Positions 27,466 to 35,841 of a DNA stretch of 64,000 nt are shown piece by piece. The notes under the pieces were generated by a model. It did not search any database. It was not told the DNA's origin and worked only from the letters and a program-made list of their open reading frames with translations. Numbering within the stretch: position 1 is the stretch's first letter; each line of letters opens with the position of its first letter. The stretch covers positions 1 through 64,000 of the forward strand of contig DIYP01000015.1 in NCBI GenBank assembly GCA_002427735.1, given 5' to 3'. A program made the position numbers and the translations under genes. Source of the stretch: Flavobacteriales bacterium UBA6051 (GTDB lineage: Bacteria > Bacteroidota > Bacteroidia > Flavobacteriales_D > Crocinitomicaceae).

Positions 27466-28917
27466 ATGAAACCACGCATTTTTATTGGCTCTTCCGTTGA
27501 AGGATTAACAGCGGCCTACTCTATTCAGCAAAACCTTACCTATGATGCAGAAGTAACCGTATGGGATCAGGGCGTCTTTGAACTATCCAGCACCACTATT
27601 GAATCACTGATGGAAATACTTGAAAAAGTAGATTTCGGTGTTTTTGTTTTCAGTGATGATGATGTAACGAAAATCAGAAATGTAGAAAAGAACACAGTAC
27701 GCGATAACGTACTATTTGAGTTCGGGCTATTTGTTGGGAAATTGGGCAGAAAAAGAGTTTTCTTCGTCACCCCAATGAATGCAGATCTTCATATTCCAAC
27801 CGACCTTCTAGGCATTACAGCAGGGAAATACGACACACAGCGAGAGGATGAAAGTCTACAAGCGGCAACAGGGCCTGTTTCCCATCAAATAAGGCAAATT
27901 ATTAAAAAGCTGGGAAGAGTTGCAGGTGGATCTGAAACTGCCGAACCTAGTGAAGACAAAAGTGAAATAATAGATAATGACGAGGATTGGTATCAAGATT
28001 TTGATGCTAAGTCTTACCCTGCTGCAATAAAAAAACTGAAAGCCAAAATTCGTAAGGAGGAGGATGAAAGTCAAAAGCTTGAACTGAAATATTGGCAAGC
28101 CTATTGCGAGTTCAAAATGAATGAAAAAACAGGTGTTGCTGCGTTACAAAAGCTGAAAGAAGATAACAAAAAGAAACTACTTGCTTACACCGCCATTGGC
28201 CGCATCTACTTTTGGGAGGATTACCTGGACGAAGCCATTGAGGTCCTAGAAGAAGGACTCAAAGCCTTTAAGAAAAACGAACATATTCTGAAAATATACG
28301 CCGAAACGATTTCCAAGCGTGACGGAGTGGATGCTGGAATCCAATTTATTCAGGAAAAACAAATGAATGATTCCGTTGAACTGAATCTTGAATTATCCAA
28401 CTTTATTGAAGATAAGGAAGACAAAGAAGCCGCAAGAAAAATAGTTCATGCGCTCTACGAAAAGCATCCGAATGACAAAAAGGTCAAATTTCGATATGCT
28501 AAGCTAGCTATTGACCTGAAAGAAAATGAAATTGCACTTTTTCTGCTGAATTCCCTTACGAATCAGTACCCAGAAGAATATGAATACTGGGGATATTTAA
28601 GTAATTGTTGTGTTAACCTTAAATTATATGACCTTGCATTGTCCGCAAACCGAAAAGCAGAAGAATACAGCAAAGGAGAAGAAGCCTGGATTATTGCAAA
28701 CACCGGAAACATGCTCAAAAATCAGGGGTTTTATACTGAAAGTATTTCATACCTACAGAAAGCCTTGGAAATTGATGATAAATCAGAATACGCACACAAT
28801 AGGCTCGCAACAGCATTAAAGAAGCAGGCTGAAGAATCAAAAACAGTAGATGAAAAAGTCCGAGAAGGTAGAAAGAAGATACGCAACTATTCTCCTGATG
28901 ATGAAGAAGAGAGTTAA
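27466..28917 (+). CDS. TIR-like nucleotide-binding domain fused to TPR repeats
   Basis: 483 residues. The N-terminal 145 residues match the predicted TIR-like domain of PF10137 (CAP12/Pycsar effector type): start MKPRIFIGSSVEGL, VTVWDQGVFE near residue 31, FGVFVFSDDD near 58, and TVRDNVLFEFGLFVGKLGRKRVFFV near 75-100, where Glu85 in FEFG occupies the catalytic-Glu position of TIR NADases. An acidic linker follows, then a charged helical region (about residues 180-460) with TPR-type helices, e.g. AIGRIYFWEDYLDEAIEVLEEGL and SISYLQKALEIDDKSEYAHNRLA. In CBASS/Pycsar defence, such TIR domains are NAD-degrading effectors carried with a sensor domain; here the sensor would be the TPR array. The gene stands alone, without a cyclase, STING or cNMP-binding partner. 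NADase activity and phage defence are inferences. Confidence 0.75.
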   Translation: MKPRIFIGSSVEGLTAAYSIQQNLTYDAEVTVWDQGVFELSSTTIESLMEILEKVDFGVFVFSDDDVTKIRNVEKNTVRDNVLFEFGLFVGKLGRKRVFFVTPMNADLHIPTDLLGITAGKYDTQREDESLQAATGPVSHQIRQIIKKLGRVAGGSETAEPSEDKSEIIDNDEDWYQDFDAKSYPAAIKKLKAKIRKEEDESQKLELKYWQAYCEFKMNEKTGVAALQKLKEDNKKKLLAYTAIGRIYFWEDYLDEAIEVLEEGLKAFKKNEHILKIYAETISKRDGVDAGIQFIQEKQMNDSVELNLELSNFIEDKEDKEAARKIVHALYEKHPNDKKVKFRYAKLAIDLKENEIALFLLNSLTNQYPEEYEYWGYLSNCCVNLKLYDLALSANRKAEEYSKGEEAWIIANTGNMLKNQGFYTESISYLQKALEIDDKSEYAHNRLATALKKQAEESKTVDEKVREGRKKIRNYSPDDEEES

Positions 28918-28923
28918 AGAGAA

Positions 28924-29733
28924 CTACCAGTAAGTTCGTCCTTTAATGCTTTCGGCGTTTTGAGGATTATAAATACTTTCCAAAGCCATAAAAAGCGCAG
29001 GATGCTCTTCTTTCATCTTAGTAGGACTTTCGAAATAGAACTCACTTACGACCGCAAGAAATTCTGCCTTATTTGTACCACCGTAATCACGGATTGTTGA
29101 ATTTCCAGAATTAATCTCACGCATTTTTTCCTCTACGATATACTCCCAGTGACTAAGATCTGCTTCGCGCATTAAATTATCCAAGACGCCGTCTATTCTG
29201 CCGTCCTGTTTATCAAGAATGTGAACAAACTCATGCAAAGCAACATTGACTTGATCATGCGGATCGGCATACCCTTCAATCATCGCTTTTCTTGAAAGAA
29301 ACATTTTCCCTTGCATGGCTCCATGACCAGTGAGTCCTTTGGCCATTTGATTTCGTTCAGGAATCAAAAACTCATCTGGATGAATCTGAACTTCTTTCAA
29401 ATGAGCATAATTCCAATGTTGCATTCTGAAAATGGGAATGACTGCGCTAGCTGCAACCATAACACGGTCTTCATGAGTAACCTCTGTATCAACACCAATA
29501 ACTTGAACGTTCAACAAAAAGACATGCACACGATGCTCAAAATCTCGCTTCTCAGGGCGACTTAATCGTTTGTAAAATTCAATTTCTTCTTCGAGAATTT
29601 GTCGCCAACGACCTGGAAATGGACGATCTGGAACTCGATGTGATGTTTCCATCTTTCTACCTTGTCGTCTATAATAGCTCAGAATAGTACCTAAAACAAC
29701 GGCAATACCAATAAGAATTACGGTTAGATTCAT
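28924..29733 (-). CDS. Zinc-dependent peptidase, MtfA family
   Basis: 269 residues. An N-terminal membrane segment (TVILIGIAVVLGTILSYY, about residues 3-20) is followed by the MtfA-type peptidase domain. The zinc motif is HEFVH in VALHEFVHILDKQDG near residue 166, with the third ligand region later (TNKAEFLAVVSEFYFE near 222). E. coli MtfA is a peptidase that binds the Mlc repressor and acts on the glucose PTS; here there is no pts gene in the window, so I call only the family. The membrane segment is not part of the best-studied enteric form. It is convergent with the TIR gene (6 bp between the ends) and follows the HxlR gene by 15 bp, so those two may be one transcript. Confidence 0.8.
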   Translation of the reverse strand: MNLTVILIGIAVVLGTILSYYRRQGRKMETSHRVPDRPFPGRWRQILEEEIEFYKRLSRPEKRDFEHRVHVFLLNVQVIGVDTEVTHEDRVMVAASAVIPIFRMQHWNYAHLKEVQIHPDEFLIPERNQMAKGLTGHGAMQGKMFLSRKAMIEGYADPHDQVNVALHEFVHILDKQDGRIDGVLDNLMREADLSHWEYIVEEKMREINSGNSTIRDYGGTNKAEFLAVVSEFYFESPTKMKEEHPALFMALESIYNPQNAESIKGRTYW

Positions 29734-29748
29734 TTCCTGCTTATGGAT

Positions 29749-30093
29749 TTAATGTTCAACCCCATTCTCCTCCATTAGAAACAAACCGTAATTACGAATA
29801 GTTTCAATGATAGGAATCGTGGTTTTCCCTTTCTCTGTAATGCTATACTCAGTCTTCGGTGGTACCACAGGATAAACTTCTCGATGAATGAAACCAGAAG
29901 CTTCTAATTCTCTCAATTGTGTAGTCAACATTTTATCCGAGATATGTGGAATATCCCTTCTTAATTCACTGTAGCGCATAACCCTGTCTTGCAACCGCCA
30001 AAGAATCGGCATTTTCCACGTACCTCCTATCTGATCCATGGCAAATTCTACAGGGTTATAATACTGCTTACCGTTATAAAAAAAATCACCCAT
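29749..30093 (-). CDS. HxlR-family transcriptional regulator
   Basis: Winged helix-turn-helix regulator of about 114 residues from the ATG at 30093 (MGDFFYNGKQYY); a longer frame extends upstream but has no fitting family sequence. Family block: PVEFAMDQIGGTWKMPILWRL at the start of the fold, MRYSELRRDIPHISDKMLTTQLRELE for the recognition region, and EYSITEKGK in the wing. HxlR regulators often respond to electrophiles or quinones by Cys oxidation, but no such Cys stands out here. It is divergent from a DJ-1/PfpI gene across a 123-bp spacer, a typical regulator-target pair, which suggests control of that gene. Confidence 0.85.
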   Translation of the reverse strand: MGDFFYNGKQYYNPVEFAMDQIGGTWKMPILWRLQDRVMRYSELRRDIPHISDKMLTTQLRELEASGFIHREVYPVVPPKTEYSITEKGKTTIPIIETIRNYGLFLMEENGVEH

Positions 30094-30216
30094 GCGCTGA
30101 AAGTACCAAAAACACTGACACTTTCCAAAAAGTATGTATCGCACTTAAAGGTGTATTACATGGTAATCTATCCGTATCTCCCAACATTTGTATTGAACAT
30201 TGAAAAACAAATCAAA

Positions 30217-31068
30217 ATGAAAAGAATAGGATTAATGACACTCCTTTTGGGAATATCACTGACAGGGTTGTCGCAAACGAGTAAAAAAGACAACATGAAA
30301 ACAACGAATGTAATCGAACGTAACCATTATGTGCATGCACATGGAATGCCAACAAAAGGCAAAATCTTGATGGTCGCAAGTAGTCCAACCACTTCCAAGC
30401 AAACTGGCTGGCCAATTGGTTTCTGGGCTGCTGAATTAACACATCCAATGCATGTCTTTCAGTCGGCCGGATATGAGATAGAACTTGTTTCAACTGAAGG
30501 AGGTAAAATTGAAATGGATGGATATTCTAACCCAACGGACGCCAGCGGTTATTCTGCTCACGATGTCGTTTCACTAGGCTACATGCAGCAAGATTGGTTT
30601 AACGAGATGTTGAATAACACCAAAAAAATGACCGACGTGAATCCGAAAGACTACGCAGCTATTTTTTTAGTCGGTGGTCAAGGACCAATGTACACATTCA
30701 GAGGAAATGAAGACTTGGAAAAGCTCTTTACCAGCTTCTATGAAAATGGAAAACCGTCTGCCGCTGTCTGCCATTCCACCACCTTGCTTTTAGAAGCAAA
30801 AAAATCGGACGGAAAACTGCTGGTAGATGGAAAAACATGGACTGGATTTTGTGATCAGGAAGAGGATTTCGCCGATCAGGCCGTTGGAATGAAAATTCAA
30901 CCTTACCGTATTGAATCAGAAGCAAAAAAATTGCCAAATACGCATTTTAAAACGGCTGCTCCATTCTCCTCTTACGCCATTAAAGATGGTAACCTAATTA
31001 CAGGTCAACAACAAAACTCTGGTGCAGCAGCAGCTGAACTTGTTGTAGAACTTCTTGAAGAAAAATAA
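30217..31068 (+). CDS. DJ-1/PfpI family protein (type 1 glutamine amidotransferase-like), secreted
   Basis: 283 residues from the ATG at 30217, which gives a signal peptide (KRIGLMTLLLGISLTGLSQ); upstream in-frame bases are not supported. The domain core has KILMVASSPT, IELVSTEGGKIE, FLVGGQGPMYTF near 153, and the nucleophile elbow SAAVCHSTT with Cys185, as in Hsp31/DJ-1 and ThiJ-like proteins. WPIGFWAAELTHP near 68 and QNSGAAAAE near the end match the YDR533C/Hsp31-like subgroup, linked to glyoxalase or chaperone activity. The secretory leader is unusual for that group. The divergent HxlR gene is the likely regulator. Exact substrate unknown. Confidence 0.8.
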   Translation: MKRIGLMTLLLGISLTGLSQTSKKDNMKTTNVIERNHYVHAHGMPTKGKILMVASSPTTSKQTGWPIGFWAAELTHPMHVFQSAGYEIELVSTEGGKIEMDGYSNPTDASGYSAHDVVSLGYMQQDWFNEMLNNTKKMTDVNPKDYAAIFLVGGQGPMYTFRGNEDLEKLFTSFYENGKPSAAVCHSTTLLLEAKKSDGKLLVDGKTWTGFCDQEEDFADQAVGMKIQPYRIESEAKKLPNTHFKTAAPFSSYAIKDGNLITGQQQNSGAAAAELVVELLEEK

Positions 31069-31075
31069 ATGCTCG

Positions 31076-31101
31076 AGGCCGGGAACTGCTCCCGGCCTTT
31101 T
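31076..31101 (+). terminator. Rho-independent terminator after the DJ-1/PfpI gene
   Basis: AGGCCGGGA and TCCCGGCCT pair perfectly around ACTGC, followed by TTTT. It sits 8 bp after the stop codon. For this reason the next gene is started at 31114 and not at an in-frame ATG inside the hairpin. Confidence 0.88.
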
Positions 31102-31113
31102 ATACGTAGTGTT

Positions 31114-31767
31114 ATGAATAAATTTTGCTGCATATTGCTTCTCGGTCTTCTTTCAACTTATAGACTATCCGCACAGGTTCCGTTTGAAGTATTCGTCGGA
31201 CATGAAAAAGCATCGGTTGATCTTATGTTTTTTAAGTTTTTCAAGAAGAAAAACGGCGATAACAGCCCATTTCTTTTTTTCAACAGGAATAGAGCCTCTA
31301 TTGATTATCGAATGACCGATACTTCTTACTTGCCACAATTTGGTTTTACAGAAGCGATATCTTACAACCCGAAAAAATTGAAAGGGTTTGCTCCAGTTGC
31401 GGTAGGTCAAGTACTCAGCTGGGGTGTTTTCCCTAAGGCGGGGATTCAATACGCGCACACTAGTAAACGCTTTACTGCCTTCACATGGCTCGTATCGGAA
31501 ACAATGCAAAACCCAAAGCTGGACTATTACTTTTTATTGAGATACAAACCTCGTATTACGAAAAAACTTAACTTATTTAATCAATTGGAGTTTCTTGCTG
31601 TCTTACCAACCAATCAACTTCAGAATAGACAGTTTTATCAAAGAGCCAGATTAGGAATTGAGTGGACTACCTGGCAAGCAGGAGTTGGAATAGACCTATC
31701 TCAAGTAGGTAGAACGAATTATCAAAACGGAACAAATTACGGTGCTTTTGTGCGCCATATCTTCTAA
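31114..31767 (+). CDS. Hypothetical outer-membrane-associated protein
   Basis: 217 residues with a signal peptide (NKFCCILLLGLLSTYRLSAQ, residues 2-21). The rest alternates hydrophobic strands (PQFGFTEAISYNP, VAVGQVLSWGVFP, YYFLLRYKPR, LNLFNQLEFLAVLPT) and ends with NYGAFVRHIF, the pattern of a small beta-barrel or barrel-like protein; the terminal Phe fits outer-membrane insertion. No family recognised. It starts after the DJ-1 terminator and ends 16 bp before the F420-reductase-like gene. Confidence 0.65.
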   Translation: MNKFCCILLLGLLSTYRLSAQVPFEVFVGHEKASVDLMFFKFFKKKNGDNSPFLFFNRNRASIDYRMTDTSYLPQFGFTEAISYNPKKLKGFAPVAVGQVLSWGVFPKAGIQYAHTSKRFTAFTWLVSETMQNPKLDYYFLLRYKPRITKKLNLFNQLEFLAVLPTNQLQNRQFYQRARLGIEWTTWQAGVGIDLSQVGRTNYQNGTNYGAFVRHIF

Positions 31768-31783
31768 AATAAATATACATCAT

Positions 31784-32401
31784 ATGAATATAGCGATCAT
31801 AGGGACAGGAAACGTTGGTGGTGCACTGGCAACAAAATGGGCTTCTGCCGGACATACCATCCGACTAGGAGTTAAAGATCAATCTAATTTCAAAGGAATT
31901 GAATTACTTAAGAATGGCAGCACTACCGCACATACCATCAAAGAAGCGGTGGCATTATCCGATGTGATTTTGATAGCAACACCGGCAACTGCGGCAGTAG
32001 AAGTTGCTGAAAGTCTTGGCGATACAACGGGAAAAATAATCGTCGATGCCATGAACATCATTATGGGGCGCGGGCCTGTTGGTTTTAAAACAACCTCTGA
32101 AGCCATTCTGAAACACACATCGTCTAACGAAGTTGTAAAATGCTTTAATACGACCGGATTCAATAACATGCAACACCCAAACTATGGCGAAATAGCTATT
32201 GATCTTTTTGTTGCAGGCGATAGTCAAGAAGGGAAAAAAATAGCACAACAACTGACCTTAGATGCTGGTTTTGAGTCTTGTTACGACATAGGAGGAAATG
32301 ATAAATTTGAACTAATGGAGCAATTTGCTTGGTTCTGGATTAACTTAGCCATGTTTCAAGGACAAGGGCGTGAGATTGGATTCAAACTATTGAAGCGCTG
32401 A
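31784..32401 (+). CDS. NADP oxidoreductase, F420-dependent-type fold
   Basis: 205 residues with an N-terminal Rossmann fold: MNIAIIGTGNVGGALATKWASAGHTIRLGVKD (GxGxxG, residues 7-12), ILIATPATAAVEVAESLG and IIVDAMNII. This is the coenzyme F420-dependent NADP oxidoreductase-like/NADPH:F420 family (also called NAD(P)-binding proteins of YjgF-neighbour type); Bacteroidota normally lack F420, so another hydride carrier is likely. The C-terminal ELMEQFAWFWINLAMFQGQGREIGF matches the family's second half. The start at 31784 gives the correct beta strand. It is convergent with the membrane-protein gene that follows. Confidence 0.75.
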   Translation: MNIAIIGTGNVGGALATKWASAGHTIRLGVKDQSNFKGIELLKNGSTTAHTIKEAVALSDVILIATPATAAVEVAESLGDTTGKIIVDAMNIIMGRGPVGFKTTSEAILKHTSSNEVVKCFNTTGFNNMQHPNYGEIAIDLFVAGDSQEGKKIAQQLTLDAGFESCYDIGGNDKFELMEQFAWFWINLAMFQGQGREIGFKLLKR

Positions 32402-32416
32402 GACCTTCAGCATTGT

Positions 32417-33820
32417 TCATGGTCCAGAGTACTTGTAAAGCCTAAAATAATCAGAAGAGGCTTCCAAAACAGCATTCTCTGGAATAAGCGGTTCGTCAAA
32501 GTGACTTCTTTGATTATCAGCCCTTGGACCTCCAGAATGTGCATTGCGCTTGCCTTTTATTTGATTGATTATAAATACTGTTTCATACTCGCCGACCAGA
32601 ACCTCATCAAATTTGTTTTCCTGTGACACATCTACTTCCAAAATCCAGGCAACCCAAAATTCAAGATTATGACGTGACACAATAACTGTTTTGTCTGGTT
32701 CAGAAATGGACTCCTTCAATTCAGCCATATCTATTAATGCTTCCTTTGACAAATCTTCCGGAGGGTTTATAAGCATTTTAAACGCTACAGATCCTAAAAT
32801 AATCAGACCAAACAACGCAGAGATAACGCGTTTTGCTAAAGGATTGGCAAAACGCTCAAAAAAAAGTACCAATAGGACTAAGGGAATAAAAAGAAAAGCA
32901 TTCAATCGAGCTGAATACTGTCCCGGAATAATTGGAAGTGATACAATTACTAAAAGGATAATCAATGTAGCTACAAACGTCCGTTCCGAATCTTTAAGGT
33001 GATGCTTGTTATTTCGGAAAATTCTATAAGCCAGATATGCAATTACTCCATACACAATCGCAGACATAATCTGAGGAGGGTTAGGAAGCTCGTTGAATAG
33101 ACGAGTAAAGGATGAAATCAAACGTAACATGCGCACCGTGTCAAACGAATAGATGAGTAGTACAGATGCGACAAGAAGAATTACAAGCGGAAAAATGGCC
33201 TTCCAACGATTCCTGACAACCAGGTAAATGACTCCCCAAAGTAGGGCAAATACAAAGGTCCCAAAGTGTGTCATCCCCACCATTAAAAAAAAGAAAACTC
33301 CCCAAGCCAACGCACCTTTTTTTAGAGTGTTCAGGTAATTTAAAAATGCAGCAATGGTGGCAAACAATAAGGTAATTGCCATAGCATTTTTCTGGCTGGT
33401 CGATAGCATATTCAGAGTATAAAACGACAAGACGGAGAATAGAACGGTCAAGGCTATACTTTTGGAAAGCTTAGTATTGACCTGATTTACAATATAAAAT
33501 ATTGGAATTAGAGCCAGTGGGATTGATAAACTATCAATGATTTTAACGACTGTCAATATAATCTCATTGTTGACGAGAACTCCAAAAAATGCCATCATCT
33601 TAACGATCGATGCTTCTAGGAAAAATAAAAATGGCATGTCGGGAAAAGCCAATTCGCCTCGTTCCAGAACAGTGCGCACCTGAAGCGGATAATATCCCCC
33701 ATTGCCAGCCAGAACTTCTTGAGAAAAGGTCAAAAAACAGCGAATCCCAAATGATATGAATCCGATCATCCAAAAGGTCATTTTCAACGTGTTGTTCGTC
33801 TGTCTTGTATGCAATCTCAT
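32417..33820 (-). CDS. Polytopic membrane protein, possible GT-C-like glycosyltransferase
   Basis: 467 residues with about eleven predicted membrane segments. An N-terminal membrane segment (MTFWMIGFISFGIRCFL) is followed by a large periplasmic loop with GGYYPLQVRTVLERGELAFPDMPFLFFLEA, of the kind found in GT-C mannosyl/glycosyltransferases with an acidic catalytic loop; the expected DD/DE/ExD motif is not clear. A C-terminal soluble domain of about 90 residues follows the last membrane segment (DKTVIVSRHNLEFWVAW). I cannot name the family. It is monocistronic, convergent with the F420-reductase-like gene and divergent from the SGNH lipoprotein gene. Confidence 0.6.
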   Translation of the reverse strand: MRLHTRQTNNTLKMTFWMIGFISFGIRCFLTFSQEVLAGNGGYYPLQVRTVLERGELAFPDMPFLFFLEASIVKMMAFFGVLVNNEIILTVVKIIDSLSIPLALIPIFYIVNQVNTKLSKSIALTVLFSVLSFYTLNMLSTSQKNAMAITLLFATIAAFLNYLNTLKKGALAWGVFFFLMVGMTHFGTFVFALLWGVIYLVVRNRWKAIFPLVILLVASVLLIYSFDTVRMLRLISSFTRLFNELPNPPQIMSAIVYGVIAYLAYRIFRNNKHHLKDSERTFVATLIILLVIVSLPIIPGQYSARLNAFLFIPLVLLVLFFERFANPLAKRVISALFGLIILGSVAFKMLINPPEDLSKEALIDMAELKESISEPDKTVIVSRHNLEFWVAWILEVDVSQENKFDEVLVGEYETVFIINQIKGKRNAHSGGPRADNQRSHFDEPLIPENAVLEASSDYFRLYKYSGP

Positions 33821-33923
33821 CTCCTTATCTGTGTTACCGAGAATCAGATAAACTTGTGTTCCAAGGGTAGGGTGTTCTTTCAGATACTTGTTTTAGAATC
33901 AGTAACCCGCAAAAAATGCTCGA

Positions 33924-34673
33924 ATGAAAGCAGTATCCACATCCTACCTTATCCTTTCCGTATCGGTTCTTGTATTGTTCGCCTCTTGTAAAAAAGAAGA
34001 ACCGACTACGGAAACTAACAACTTCCCACCTTCAACATCGATTAATAAAATAATGGCGTTGGGCGCATCACGTGTAGAAGGCGGAACAGACTTTGAAAGT
34101 TATCGTTATGAACTATGGAAAGATCTTATCGATGGCGGATGGAGCTTTGACTACATCGGAACCTTGGCCGATACAAAACAATACGCAAATCATTCCGGAA
34201 AAAGTTTTGACCCTCAACACGAAGGTCGTGGCGGTTGGACATCTGGTCAAATCTTAGCTGAACTCAATGCAATACTAAACTCTGCAGATATGCCGGATAT
34301 TGTACTAATTAGTTCTCCTGGAGGAAATGATGGTCTTCAAGGTCAATCTTATTCGCAAGCCGTTTCGAACGTAAATGCCATTATCGACGCCATACAAGCA
34401 AAGAATCCCAATGTTACCATCATCATTGAGCAAATGGCTCCAGCACATTCTACAGCAATGACTCCAGAGTTAACTTCATTCATGAGTCAAATGAATCAAG
34501 AGGTGGTCAATATTGCATCACAACAAACGACCTCAACATCACAGGTCTTATCAGTAGATATGTTTAATGGTTTTACGGACGCTTATTTGGCCGATGATGC
34601 ACATTACAATCAAACTGGTGCTGACTTTATTGCATCCAGATATTATAACATTCTAAGCACTGTTTTGCAATGA
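33924..34673 (+). CDS. SGNH/GDSL-type hydrolase lipoprotein
   Basis: 249 residues with signal peptide and lipobox (LVLFASC, Cys near residue 22). The fold shows the SGNH blocks: block I is MALGASRVEGG near residue 46, where the usual GDS is GAS; block III is SSPGGNDGLQ near 130; block V is DDAHYNQTGADFI near 227, with the Asp and His of the catalytic triad. Ser in block I is kept, so catalysis is plausible. Family members deacetylate or de-esterify carbohydrates and lipids. It is a single gene, divergent from the membrane-protein gene. Substrate not determined. Confidence 0.8.
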   Translation: MKAVSTSYLILSVSVLVLFASCKKEEPTTETNNFPPSTSINKIMALGASRVEGGTDFESYRYELWKDLIDGGWSFDYIGTLADTKQYANHSGKSFDPQHEGRGGWTSGQILAELNAILNSADMPDIVLISSPGGNDGLQGQSYSQAVSNVNAIIDAIQAKNPNVTIIIEQMAPAHSTAMTPELTSFMSQMNQEVVNIASQQTTSTSQVLSVDMFNGFTDAYLADDAHYNQTGADFIASRYYNILSTVLQ

Positions 34674-34769
34674 CCACAAGACATCTTGAAGAAAATCAAT
34701 TGAATTGATTTTTGTCATTTCTTATATCCTGCTCAATCCTTAACTTAGATCAAAGTCTAAAGAAGAAGC

Positions 34770-35693
34770 ATGGAAATGACCGTATCAATTATTGGTTTTG
34801 GAAACATTGGAAAGTTCATTAGTGGATTACTATTTGCCAATAAAGAGCACAAAATTCAACTTAACGTCATTGATACGGATTGGCAAGTATACGGTGCGGT
34901 TTTGGACATGGAGCAGGGAATAGAATTATTCCCAAATCAGCGCATTGCTTATAACAGCGAAACACTTTTAAATCAATCTGATTTTATTTTTCATTGTGCC
35001 GGAGCTTCTGTACCTAAGGGAAAGTCAAGGCTTGTGACCTGCCAAAAAAGCATTGAAATAACGCAGGCGATCTTCAAGAATTACCGACCGAAAACAGAAG
35101 CCTTTATTATCGTTGTAGCGAACCCTGTTGAGATCATTACTTTTATCACACAACGGGTTACTTCATTGCCTCAATCCCACGTTATAGGAACTGGAACCTT
35201 TCTGGATTCCATTCGAATGAATCATGCCATTCGAACGACGAATCCAGCAGTGAAAGCTCCAAACGCCATTCTGCTTGGAGAACATGGAACCACCGTATTT
35301 CTGAGTGAACAATTATCCACTATTGATGAGCTTCCGATCAGTCATTTTTATGAAAAAGACTCTATTGAAGAGTTAATGAACAAAGTAAAAGCCTCAGCAG
35401 AAGAGATTAAAAAAACGCAGGAAGCGACTATTTACGGAGTCAGTTATTGCGCTATTCAAATTTTTGAAGCTTTACTGAACGAAAAAGTCATGCATGCACC
35501 CGTCAGCACTTTTGTGCCGGAAAGTATTAATGCTGAGTTACAAAAAACTCCCATTTCACTTAGTCTCTACTCTCAATTGAACAAGAGTGGTGCACAAGCT
35601 TTTGATGAATATGTACCAAACGAACATGAACTAGAGGCATTGAACAAATCGGTTAACCTGATCACTCCTTTTATTCCGAAACAATACCTTTAG
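34770..35693 (+). CDS. Lactate/malate dehydrogenase family protein
   Basis: 307 residues with an NAD-binding Rossmann fold (IIGFGNIGKFI, residues 7-17; NVIDTD with the ribose-binding Asp near residue 35), IVVANPVEIIT near 118, the substrate-binding FLDSIRM near 143 (Asp168-Arg171 equivalents) and LGEHGTT near 169 with the catalytic His. The specificity loop CAGASVPKGKSR (near 75-86) differs from both LDH (Gln) and MDH (Arg) at the key position, where a Pro stands, while the catalytic Arg (KSR) is kept. The enzyme is thus a member of the family with unclear substrate (lactate, malate or another 2-hydroxy acid). It is followed by a strong hairpin and the convergent HupE-like gene. Confidence 0.85.
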   Translation: MEMTVSIIGFGNIGKFISGLLFANKEHKIQLNVIDTDWQVYGAVLDMEQGIELFPNQRIAYNSETLLNQSDFIFHCAGASVPKGKSRLVTCQKSIEITQAIFKNYRPKTEAFIIVVANPVEIITFITQRVTSLPQSHVIGTGTFLDSIRMNHAIRTTNPAVKAPNAILLGEHGTTVFLSEQLSTIDELPISHFYEKDSIEELMNKVKASAEEIKKTQEATIYGVSYCAIQIFEALLNEKVMHAPVSTFVPESINAELQKTPISLSLYSQLNKSGAQAFDEYVPNEHELEALNKSVNLITPFIPKQYL

Positions 35694-35711
35694 TTGATTG
35701 AAACTCCCAAT

Positions 35712-35743
35712 GAGTCCCTGCTCACCAATGTGAGCAGAGACTC
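35712..35743. other. Long hairpin between convergent genes
   Basis: GAGTCCCTGCTCAC and GTGAGCAGAGACTC form a 14-bp stem with one C-A mismatch around CAAT. No T-run follows on either strand, so it is not a standard intrinsic terminator. It lies 18 bp after the dehydrogenase stop and may protect or process the convergent 3' ends. Confidence 0.6.
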
Positions 35744-35841
35744 CATTACACCTAAACTAACTGAACTAAAATTGATTCCATAATTGAAACCAATGCGATT
35801 AAATTCTTACTTCGGCAACTACTGTTATTTATCATTCTTTA

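Noticed and set aside
29989..30216. Upstream in-frame extension of the DJ-1/PfpI gene.
   Set aside because: It overlaps the opposite-strand HxlR gene and would hide the signal peptide; the ATG at 30217 is the better start.
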